Assembly (NCBI GenBank): GCA_945890755.1
Contig: CAMDDA010000009.1
Span: 1-38,548 of the forward strand
Length of the DNA: 38,548 nt
Direction: 5' to 3'
Source of the DNA: Candidatus Kuenenia stuttgartensis
GTDB lineage: Bacteria; Planctomycetota; Planctomycetia; Pirellulales; UBA1268
Part shown: positions 25,615 through 32,557 of the stretch, piece by piece
Layout of the letters: every line of letters starts with the position of its first letter
Position numbering within the stretch: position 1 is the stretch's first letter
Notes under the pieces: generated by a model
What the model was told of the DNA's origin: nothing
The model's database searches: none
The model's input: the letters and a program-made list of their open reading frames with translations, nothing else
Translations under genes and position numbers: made by a program

Positions 25615-26468
25615 GACGGTGCCCGGGATGACGACGGGAGCGCCGCAGCCTCGATCTCCTCGATCCGCGTGTGCAGCCGCTGCACCTGGTCGTGGAACCA
25701 CGGCTGCGACTGGGCCTCACGGGCCGGAGCCGACGCGGCTGGCAGCCGCACCTCCTCGACGATCCGCCCCGGTGTGGTGCCCATCAGGAAGAGGCGGTCA
25801 CCGAGATAGACGGCCTCCTCCACCGAATGCGTGACGAAGAGCACTGTGGCCTGCACCTCCCGCCACAGCGCCACGAGCAAGTCCTGCATGTCGAGCCGCG
25901 TCGCGGGATCGAGCGCGCCGAAAGGCTCGTCCATGAGGATGATCCGCGGCCGCAGCACGAGCGTGCGGGCGATGGCCACCCGCTGCCGCATGCCGCCCGA
26001 CAGTTCGTGGGGATACTTGGTGGCGTCGCGGGTCGGGTCGAGCCCGACCTTCGCAATCCAGTCGCGGGCCTCCGCCTCCCGCTCCGGCCGCCCCACGCCC
26101 CGGCACTCGAGCCCGAACGCCACGTTATCGAGCACCGTCCGGTTGTCGAAGCTCGTGTAATCCTGGAACACCATGCCGCGGTCGGCGGCGGGCCCGCGGA
26201 TCTGCTCGCCGAGGACGGTCACACTCCCGCTCGTCGGCGGGTGCTGGGGCGCGAGCCCCGCCACGAGCCTGAGCACGGTGCTCTTGCCACAGCCGCTCGG
26301 GCCGAGAAACGACGAAATCTCCCCGTGGTCGGCCACGTCTGGAATCGTGAAGCTCACATCCGAGATCGCCACGTATTCGCGGGGCGTGCCCACCCCGTAG
26401 ATCTTCGTCACGTTGCGAAACGCGACCGCCGCCGGCCGATCGGTCGCGGGCGCTTCCGGAAGGCTCAT
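25611..26468 (-). CDS. ABC transporter ATP-binding protein (nitrate/sulfonate/taurine type)
   Basis: This 285-residue ATPase has all expected motifs: Walker A GPSGCGKST (56-64), Q-loop FQDY (Q102), signature LSGGMRQR (156-163), Walker B IILMDEPFGALD (176-187) and the H-loop in VTHS (H214). The sequence around LSGGM and ALDPATRLDMQ is that of the TauB/SsuB/NrtD importer group. About 55 residues at the C-terminus end in a short amphipathic helix. The ATG at 26468 overlaps the stop of the permease gene by 4 bp. It powers the permease encoded immediately upstream. Confidence 0.95.
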   Translation of the reverse strand: MSLPEAPATDRPAAVAFRNVTKIYGVGTPREYVAISDVSFTIPDVADHGEISSFLGPSGCGKSTVLRLVAGLAPQHPPTSGSVTVLGEQIRGPAADRGMVFQDYTSFDNRTVLDNVAFGLECRGVGRPEREAEARDWIAKVGLDPTRDATKYPHELSGGMRQRVAIARTLVLRPRIILMDEPFGALDPATRLDMQDLLVALWREVQATVLFVTHSVEEAVYLGDRLFLMGTTPGRIVEEVRLPAASAPAREAQSQPWFHDQVQRLHTRIEEIEAAALPSSSRAPS

Positions 26469-27397
26469 GGCGCGGCCTCCCGGCCCGAGCCGAACCCGTG
26501 CAGGAGGCCGTGCATGAACCGCGGCACGAGCCCACGTCCGCCGTAGCGGTGCGGAAAGAGGTCGCACTGCAGCCACCACAGCGCCCGGTCGATCGCATAG
26601 GCCACCAGCGGGATCACCACGAGCACGATCAGGATCGGCTCCCGCTCGCCACGCCGCTGTGACACGTTGATCAGGTCGCCGAGCCCCCCCGAATCACCGC
26701 CGAACTTCACGAGTTCGGCGAGCATCACGTAGCCGAAGGCGAGTCCGAAGAGAAGCCGCAGCGAATTGAAGATCGTCGGAGCCGCGAGTGGCACGAGCAC
26801 CTTCGTGATGATCTGCCACCGCGAGGCGCCGAGCGTGAGCGCCGTGTCGACATACCGCTGCGGCACCTCGAGCACGGCCGTCGTGGCATCGCCGATCACG
26901 AAGGCCACGCTGGCGATGAACAAAAACATCACCTTCTGGAACTCGCCGATCCCGAACAGGAAGAACGTGAGCGGGATGAGCGCCGCCACCGGAATGTTGC
27001 GGCCGAAGACGTTGAGCGGCACGAGGAACGCCCGCACGGCCGGAAAGCAGGCTGCAGCCACGCCGAGCGGCACGCCCACGGCGGCGCTGAGCCCGAAGCC
27101 GAGGCAGACCCGGCCGAGCGTCACGAGCGTGTTCGCCACGAGCTTCCGCTGCCCGAACACCTGGGGGATCGCCGTCACCGTCTCGGCAGGGCTCGGCAGC
27201 ATCGTCGGGCTCACGAGCCGGGCCTCTGCCTCGCCCGCGGTGGCAATGAACCAGGCCGCCAGCACCACGGCCACGCCCGTGATCGCCCAGAGGCCGGCCG
27301 TAACCGGCGGAATGTCACCACGAAGCGGAGTCTGCGGCCGCGCGGGGGGCACCTCCGGCGACGTGGCGGACGACGAAGGCACCTCGGGCGCGGTCAT
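26465..27397 (-). CDS. ABC transporter permease (nitrate/sulfonate/taurine type)
   Basis: The 310-residue protein has about six membrane helices and the coupling-loop motif DTALTLGASRWQIITKVLVPLAAPTIFNSLRL, with the EAA-type loop that contacts the ATPase. A Pro/Ser-rich cytoplasmic N-terminus of about 35 residues precedes the first helix. The segment TPLTFFLFGIGEFQKV-like (LIPLTFFLFGIGEFQK) is typical of SsuC/TauC-type permeases. The C-terminal 40 residues after the last helix (FPHRYGGRGLVPRFMHGLLHG) are longer than usual. Its start overlaps the stop of the binding protein-OmpA gene by 4 bp. Confidence 0.94.
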   Translation of the reverse strand: MTAPEVPSSSATSPEVPPARPQTPLRGDIPPVTAGLWAITGVAVVLAAWFIATAGEAEARLVSPTMLPSPAETVTAIPQVFGQRKLVANTLVTLGRVCLGFGLSAAVGVPLGVAAACFPAVRAFLVPLNVFGRNIPVAALIPLTFFLFGIGEFQKVMFLFIASVAFVIGDATTAVLEVPQRYVDTALTLGASRWQIITKVLVPLAAPTIFNSLRLLFGLAFGYVMLAELVKFGGDSGGLGDLINVSQRRGEREPILIVLVVIPLVAYAIDRALWWLQCDLFPHRYGGRGLVPRFMHGLLHGFGSGREAAP

Positions 27398-29199
27398 TCC
27401 TGTTCCGCGGAGTAGACCTTGATCTCCACGCGACGATTGAGGGCGTGGTTGTCGGGCTGATCGGGATCGGCGGGCCGATCCCAGCCGATGCCATCGACGG
27501 CGAACCGGTTCTCGTCGAAATCATATTTGCCCACGAGCGCCTCCTTCACGGAGCCGGCCCGCTGCCGGGAGAGCTCCTTCACCATCGCGGGGGGCACCTG
27601 CCCCTTCATCGACGAGTCGGTATGCCCCTCGATCACGATCCGCGAATTGCCGAACTGCTTCGCGAGCACCCCCACCTCGTCGAGCACGAGGTCGATGCTC
27701 GGATCGTAGGGCTCCTCCACGTCCTTGCCGTCGATCCGGCGCACGATCTTCTTCCGCAGATCCCAGCTGTTGGGAAAGAAGTGGATCACCACCGTGTTGG
27801 TGAGGATCTCCTCGTTCTCGGCCCGGATCTGCGAGAGCGTCTTCGGCGGCAGGGCCTTGGTGTATTCGTCCTTCGTTTCCGCATACTTCTTCTCCCCGCC
27901 CAGCTTTTGGATCACGGAGAAGTCCATCACCTGGTCGAACGGCACCGGCGGATTGGAGATGGCGCCGATGCGGCGGTAGAGGTAGTAGGCCTGCTTCCAG
28001 ATCCGCTCGAAATTGGCGGGATTGTTGCGGTTGATGAAGAACTGGTAGTTCTCCGCCCAGTTGGTCGAGTGGGCGTCGCCGAGCATGGCCAGCGTATCGG
28101 TAGCGGGGATGTTGTAGCCCGCCGCCATCAACTCCGCGGCCTTCGCCTTCGCCCCTTCCGTCTTCAGGTCCGCCATCGCGTCGAAAATACCCCGGACGAT
28201 CGCCTCGATCTTGTCGGGGTGGTCCTTGGCGAAGTCGGCCCGAGCGAACCAGACGTCGGCGATCAGCCGATTGGCCGTCTGCGTGGTCACGAGCATCCGG
28301 TTGCCCTTGGCCTTCTCGAGGTTGTAGATGTCGGGCGCCCACGATACGCAGCCGGCCAGATCCTTCTGGGCGTTGAAGGCCGCCGCGGCCTGGAACGCGT
28401 CGTCGGTGTAGACCATGTCCACGTCACCCGGCTGCAGCCCCCCCGCCACGAGCATGTTGAGGGCGAAGAACTGGCTCGGTGAGTTCTGTGCGAGCACGAG
28501 CTTCTTGCCCGCGAGGTCCTTCACCGTTTTGATCGACTCCCGCACGACGATGCCGTCGCCGCCGTTGGAGAAGTCGACCTGCTGAAAGATCCGGGGCATC
28601 ACGCGGGAGTCCTTCGGGGCGCCGGTGCGATCCACGAGCCCCTCGAGGAACAGCGGCACCATGTCGAGCGTGCCCCAGCCGATGTGCACCTCGCCGGCGG
28701 CGTAGGCGTCGCGCATCGTGACCGGGTTGTCGATCAGCACGAGTTCCAGCTTGAACGGCTTGCCACCGGGCGCCTGCCAGACCTTGCCCGGCTTGAAGCC
28801 GTCATTCGCGTAGATGATCGGGGCCCAGCCGGCCCACACGTTGAGCGCGAACCGCACCGTCTCGTTCTCGAGCGGCTTGTAGGCACTCGTGCCCTTCACG
28901 GGCGGAAGCTTCTCCGCCGGCTTGAACGTGTATTCCTTGACGGTCGTGGGCACGGCCGCGTCAGACGCCTCGAAGAACACGCCCTCGCCCCCTTCGCCGG
29001 CCGGGCCAACGCCTTCGCCGCCAAGACCGCCCCCGGCCGGGCCGCCTCCCGGCCCACCGGCCCCGCGCTGCGCCACCGCTCCCGGACGGCCGAGGCCCAG
29101 CGGTTCGAGCATGCCGGCCCGCCAGGCCGCCAGACCCACGAGGCTCAGGATCACCGCCCACACCGCCAGCCAAAATGGAGCCTTGGGTTCACTCGCCAT
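27394..29199 (-). CDS. Membrane-anchored substrate-binding protein fused to an OmpA peptidoglycan-binding domain
   Basis: This 601-residue protein has three parts. Residues 8-27 are a hydrophobic membrane anchor, followed by a Gly-rich flexible linker (about 40-72). Residues about 112-430 form an NMT1/SsuA-like periplasmic binding fold (VRFALNVWAGWAPIIYANDG; IHIGWGTLDM-like AYAAGEVHIGWGTLDMVP; TVKDLAGKKLVLAQNSPSQFFALNML). Residues about 466-596 are an OmpA C-terminal domain with VVIHFFPNSWDL, GHTDSS (525-530) and the closing NRRVEIKV. OmpA domains bind diaminopimelate in peptidoglycan, so the protein could bridge inner membrane and cell wall while presenting a ligand-binding site to the permease. 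Each domain call is secure; the combined role is inferred. The start overlaps nothing; the next gene begins within its stop. Confidence 0.92.
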   Translation of the reverse strand: MASEPKAPFWLAVWAVILSLVGLAAWRAGMLEPLGLGRPGAVAQRGAGGPGGGPAGGGLGGEGVGPAGEGGEGVFFEASDAAVPTTVKEYTFKPAEKLPPVKGTSAYKPLENETVRFALNVWAGWAPIIYANDGFKPGKVWQAPGGKPFKLELVLIDNPVTMRDAYAAGEVHIGWGTLDMVPLFLEGLVDRTGAPKDSRVMPRIFQQVDFSNGGDGIVVRESIKTVKDLAGKKLVLAQNSPSQFFALNMLVAGGLQPGDVDMVYTDDAFQAAAAFNAQKDLAGCVSWAPDIYNLEKAKGNRMLVTTQTANRLIADVWFARADFAKDHPDKIEAIVRGIFDAMADLKTEGAKAKAAELMAAGYNIPATDTLAMLGDAHSTNWAENYQFFINRNNPANFERIWKQAYYLYRRIGAISNPPVPFDQVMDFSVIQKLGGEKKYAETKDEYTKALPPKTLSQIRAENEEILTNTVVIHFFPNSWDLRKKIVRRIDGKDVEEPYDPSIDLVLDEVGVLAKQFGNSRIVIEGHTDSSMKGQVPPAMVKELSRQRAGSVKEALVGKYDFDENRFAVDGIGWDRPADPDQPDNHALNRRVEIKVYSAEQE

Positions 29200-29238
29200 G
29201 GATCACTGCCTCGCCTCGGGGATGATGGGGATACGGGA

Positions 29239-29544
29239 TCAGCCGCGGAACTTCGTCGCCGGCCGTGCCTTGCCCGCCATGTGCATGGCGTTCATGAGGT
29301 CGTAGGCCGTCACCTCGCACAGGAGCTGCGTCACGAGCTCATGCGCCTCGGGCGAGAGCAGCGGATCGACCTGCTTCATGAGGTCCACCACCCGCTTCTC
29401 CTGGGCGGCGAGTTCCTGCGATTCGATCCGCCCGTCGGCGACTGCGTCGAGAAACGAGTCGAGCTTACGGGCATATTCCGCGAGCATGGGCGCGTCGCTC
29501 GAGTCGTCGAACCAGGGGGTCTTGCCGGCTGCTGCCTTGGCCAT
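29239..29544 (-). CDS. Small helical protein of unknown function (101 aa)
   Basis: The 101-residue protein is predicted almost wholly alpha-helical and acidic, with no signal peptide or membrane segment (PMLAEYARKLDSFLDAVADGRIESQELAAQEKRVVDLMKQVDPLLSPEAHELVTQLLCEVTAYDLMNAMH). I do not recognise it. The ATG at 29544 has a strong AAGGAGA upstream. It lies 24 bp after the AAA ATPase stop and 39 bp before the binding protein start. Its place in a conserved-looking operon suggests an adaptor or regulator of the AAA ATPase or PspA-like protein, which is a guess from context. Confidence 0.85.
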   Translation of the reverse strand: MAKAAAGKTPWFDDSSDAPMLAEYARKLDSFLDAVADGRIESQELAAQEKRVVDLMKQVDPLLSPEAHELVTQLLCEVTAYDLMNAMHMAGKARPATKFRG

Positions 29545-29568
29545 GGGGTGTCTCCTTCGGGGGTGTCG

Positions 29569-31452
29569 TCACGAACCGATCACGTCGCGAATCGCCGCGA
29601 GCCGTTCCTGCAGGCGAGACCGCCCGCCCGGCTCGTTCACTTTGTCCTTCCAGCGGTCCGGCAGGAATCGCTTCTCGGTGCATTCGAGCACCGCCGCGAT
29701 TTCCTGCATCTCCTTCTCGAGACCCTGCGCGCTGGGCATGAAATCGTCGAGGGCCGCCTTCAGGTCCTCCGCCGAGATCGTATCCGGCGGCGACTGCCCC
29801 GCGTCGGCCGCCCGCTCGAGCCCCTTCCGTCGCGCCGCGAGCACCACGCTCTCGATGTCGGCGCCGGAGAGGCCGAGCGACAGATCGACGGGGCCGGGCA
29901 GGCCCGGCGCGAGCTTCACTCGACACTTGCGGGCCATCGCCGTGAACATCGCGTCCATCTCGGCCTGGTCGTGCGGATAGAAGAGCGGGATGTGCACCTC
30001 GGCCCGCCCCTGTCGCTTGAGGTCGATCGGCAGAAGGTCGGGGCGGCTGGTGAGCAGCATCCATACGATCTTGCCGCGGTAGCGGGTGTCACCCATCTGG
30101 CGGGCGATCATCGAGAACACGCGGGCGCTCGTGCCGGAATCGCCCCCCTGATCGCGATTGCCGAGGGCCGCGTCGGCCTCGTCGATGATCACGACCACGG
30201 GGCCGAGGCTGCGAAGCACGTCCAGGGCATGCTCGAGGTTGCCTTCGGTCTCGCCGACGTACTTGCTGCGGAAGTTCTTGAGCACGGCGCATGGAATGCC
30301 CACGCTGCCGGAGTAACACTCGGCGATGAAGCTCTTGCCGGTGCCCACGGGTCCACAGATGAGGTAGCCCATCGGGGCGCTCTCGAGCTGGCCCCGCTGG
30401 ATCGCCCGGGCGTCGGCCTGCAGTCGAGCCTTCGCCGCCTCATGGCCGGCGACGGCGTCGAGCGTGAGTCGCGGCTGGATGAACTCCACGAGCCCCTGGC
30501 ACGACCGCTCGATCATGTCCTTCTTGCGGGCGGCAAACTCCGGCCCATCCGGCGGCGTGCCCTCGCGAGCCGAGAGGGCGATCACCGCGCGAAGACTCTC
30601 GAGCGTGAGGCCGCCGGAGAGGGCGGCCACCCGCTTCACGCCATCCAGGCGGTCGGCAGGCATGCCGGCTGCAGCCGCCGTGGCCAGGGCGAACCGCTCC
30701 CGCTCGGCCGCATCAGGGAGCGGCAGGTCGATGGCGGTCACGGCTGGATTCGTGGCCAGCCGGGGATGCACCTCGGCGAGCGTGTCGGCAAGCATCACGA
30801 CGGCCACGTTCACCCTCCGCAGGAGCGGATTGGAAGCCCAGCCCAGGATCCGCACCAGCCGCCCCGCCCCGGCCCGCGACCCAGCCGAGGCCTCACCTGC
30901 GGGAGCGAGATACTGGGCGTAGTCGAGCACGATCGCGATCCGCTTCCGCTGCTCGGGCGGGTCGATGAGATTTCGTTCGAAGATGGCGTCGATCGCAGCG
31001 ATCGCCTGGTCTGGATCCCGCGGCCAGTTGGCCGCATTGCCCAGCCGTTCCGTGAGCCATTGAGCCATCGCCCGCAGGCGGGCGGGATCAGAGCCGGCCA
31101 GCGGCCGCAGCCCCTTGCCGACGTCGTAGGCCAGCACGATATCCCAGCGGCCGAACATCTCACGGGCCAGGAAATCGGGCACGGTGCCCCAGGCGGCCAC
31201 GTCGTCGCGGCTACCAGACGCCGCCGGTGCGGCCACCGGCACGAGATCCCGCACGTTGCCGTGGAGCATGAACACACAACTCGTGCCGGAGAGGTAGGCG
31301 TCGCCCAGCCGCTCGGCCCAGGTCGGACACCACTCCGGAAGTGCAGCCGAGCCAGCCGTTCGCCCCGCCACCGTGCCGAGCGAACCGGCTGCTGCATCAG
31401 TGGCACCGGGGCGCGGGCCTGCGGCGTCTGCATTGGCGGCGGAGATCGTCAT
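29569..31452 (-). CDS. Classic AAA ATPase with degenerate N-terminal AAA-like domain (Ycf46/Cdc48-like)
   Basis: The 627-residue protein has an active C-terminal AAA domain: Walker A CGPVGTGKSF (366-375), pore loop FRSKYVGETEGN (394-405), Walker B VVIIDEAD (420-427), sensor region LLTSRPD (466-472), arginine region KRQGRAEVHIPL and GLSGADIESVV. This is the pore-loop and second-region-of-homology pattern of the classic AAA clade (Vps4, Cdc48, FtsH). The first about 310 residues resemble a degenerate AAA module, with a Walker-B-like IAIVLDYAQYL (172-182) but no Walker A. This two-part layout recalls Ycf46-type ATPases. Such enzymes thread or disassemble protein polymers. Immediately downstream of the PspA-like gene, it could remodel that polymer, an inference by analogy to Vps4 and ESCRT-III. 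Confidence 0.93.
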   Translation of the reverse strand: MTISAANADAAGPRPGATDAAAGSLGTVAGRTAGSAALPEWCPTWAERLGDAYLSGTSCVFMLHGNVRDLVPVAAPAASGSRDDVAAWGTVPDFLAREMFGRWDIVLAYDVGKGLRPLAGSDPARLRAMAQWLTERLGNAANWPRDPDQAIAAIDAIFERNLIDPPEQRKRIAIVLDYAQYLAPAGEASAGSRAGAGRLVRILGWASNPLLRRVNVAVVMLADTLAEVHPRLATNPAVTAIDLPLPDAAERERFALATAAAAGMPADRLDGVKRVAALSGGLTLESLRAVIALSAREGTPPDGPEFAARKKDMIERSCQGLVEFIQPRLTLDAVAGHEAAKARLQADARAIQRGQLESAPMGYLICGPVGTGKSFIAECYSGSVGIPCAVLKNFRSKYVGETEGNLEHALDVLRSLGPVVVIIDEADAALGNRDQGGDSGTSARVFSMIARQMGDTRYRGKIVWMLLTSRPDLLPIDLKRQGRAEVHIPLFYPHDQAEMDAMFTAMARKCRVKLAPGLPGPVDLSLGLSGADIESVVLAARRKGLERAADAGQSPPDTISAEDLKAALDDFMPSAQGLEKEMQEIAAVLECTEKRFLPDRWKDKVNEPGGRSRLQERLAAIRDVIGS

Positions 31453-31479
31453 AGGGGCTCTTCGAGGAAGCGTGAGCGT

Positions 31480-32229
31480 TTAGCCCTGGGTCTGCCGGGC
31501 CCGTTCGGTGCCCAGCTCCTTGTCGTCCGCCGACACACCGGCAGTCTCGGGCGTCACCATCCCCATCTCGATCTCGAACTCGCGGAGCGCCTTGTCGGCC
31601 ATCGCCTTCTCGACCGCCTCTTCCTGCTTGATCGCCTCGAGGCCTTCGCCAGAGAGGTCGGCTGCCACCCGGACCTTCGCGCGATTGAGGCCGATCTTGT
31701 CTTGGATCACGTCCTCGATCTGGCCGAAGTCGGTCGTGACGTCGAAGTTGAACGTGTGCGCGAGTTTGGCCAGCTCGGCCTCGGCCCGCGAGAGCTTCAG
31801 TTCGGCGTCGTATTTCTGGATCTTCTGCTTGAGGTCGGCGAGCTTCTTCGTGGCGTGCTTGATCTTGGTGACGTTGTTGTTGTAGGCCGTCTCATGCAGC
31901 TTGAGCTGGGCCTCGTTCTCGGCCAGTTCCTTCTTGGCCTTCTGCAGTTCGAGCGCGAACTTCGAAGCCGTCTCCCGCTCGCCCGCCTGGAGGTAGGCCT
32001 TCACCCGGGCCTCGAGCGACTCGACATGCTGCCGGTCGCCGTTCACCTGCCTCGTGACCCGCTCCACGAGCGCCCGATACTGCTCGAGCCCCTCGCGGCC
32101 GTCCTTCATCTGGTCGACTGCCTTGTCATACTCGTACTGGAGCTGGGCGATTGGATCGGCCGTCCAGAAGAAGTTGGCGACCTTGTTCATCTGGGCCGCA
32201 AGGGCCTTCCACAGCTTCCCCAGGATCAT
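31480..32229 (-). CDS. PspA/IM30 family (ESCRT-III superfamily) coiled-coil protein
   Basis: This 249-residue protein is almost wholly helical and coiled-coil, as PspA/IM30 proteins are. The N-terminal amphipathic helix (MILGKLWKALAAQMNKVANFF) is followed by DPIAQLQYEYDKAVDQMKDGREGLEQYRALVERVT, which matches the PspA helix 1-2 region. Long heptad segments follow (ELQKAKKELAENEAQLKLHETAYNNNVTKIKHATKKLADLKQKIQKY). PspA-type proteins polymerise on inner-membrane surfaces and protect them under stress. The ATG at 32229 is chosen by the family N-terminus and GGAG upstream; a longer frame open to 32328 runs into the promoter. It is the first gene of the operon. Confidence 0.9.
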   Translation of the reverse strand: MILGKLWKALAAQMNKVANFFWTADPIAQLQYEYDKAVDQMKDGREGLEQYRALVERVTRQVNGDRQHVESLEARVKAYLQAGERETASKFALELQKAKKELAENEAQLKLHETAYNNNVTKIKHATKKLADLKQKIQKYDAELKLSRAEAELAKLAHTFNFDVTTDFGQIEDVIQDKIGLNRAKVRVAADLSGEGLEAIKQEEAVEKAMADKALREFEIEMGMVTPETAGVSADDKELGTERARQTQG

Positions 32230-32299
32230 GGCACGGTATCTCCGCAGGACGGGCAGGTCGTTGGAAATCGAGGCCGGCACCGCTGCCGCCCGACGCGTC

Positions 32300-32328
32300 G
32301 TGATACCGCTGCCGTGGGGCTGCGTCAA
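32300..32328 (-). promoter_or_regulatory. sigma70-type promoter of the PspA-AAA-ABC operon
   Basis: On the minus strand TTGACG (32328-32323), 17 bp and TATCAC (32305-32300) fit a sigma70 promoter, with a leader of about 65 nt containing GGAG before the PspA-like start. No sigma54 (GG-N10-GC) signature was found, so a PspF-type control as in E. coli is not supported. Of the 328-bp gap up to 32557, the part at about 32330-32506 shows nothing recognisable. Confidence 0.6.
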
Positions 32329-32506
32329 TCAGCCCGCAGAATCCGCACCGCCCCCCTTGTCCACCCGCTTGTCTCGAGGCGCCGGCGAGCGGGCGGTACA
32401 AGTCGCCGCTGCGCGGTCTTTCAGATCGTCGCGGGACCTCGAAGACTCGGTCCAAATGCTCCTCGAGCTTGCACCGACCCTCTCGCCTCGTCCTAGTGGC
32501 CGTAGG

Positions 32507-32549
32507 CCCGTTGCTCCGCAACGGGCTCTGCCCGTCACGGAGTGGAGGG
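32507..32549 (-). repeat. Double-hairpin REP-like element, copy 3 (inverted)
   Basis: CCCGTTGC-TCC-GCAACGGG (32507-32525) is perfect, then CTCTG, then CCCGTCAC-GGA-GTGGAGGG (32531-32549), whose right arm has drifted. Relative to copies 1 and 2 the element is inverted. It lies just downstream of the LRR gene stop (32558) and may end its transcript. Confidence 0.8.
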
Positions 32550-32557
32550 CCTGCGCG

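Noticed and set aside
24784-29199. A plain nitrate/taurine importer
   Set aside because: The fused OmpA domain, membrane anchor and operon with PspA-like and AAA proteins do not fit a simple nutrient importer; no assimilation enzymes are adjacent.
32230-32330. sigma54/PspF-type promoter for the PspA-like gene
   Set aside because: No GG-N10-GC signature is present; the sequence fits a sigma70-type promoter.
28684-32496. A 1270-codon open frame on the plus strand
   Set aside because: It is antisense to the binding protein, AAA and PspA-like genes and has the His/Arg-rich composition of a GC shadow frame.
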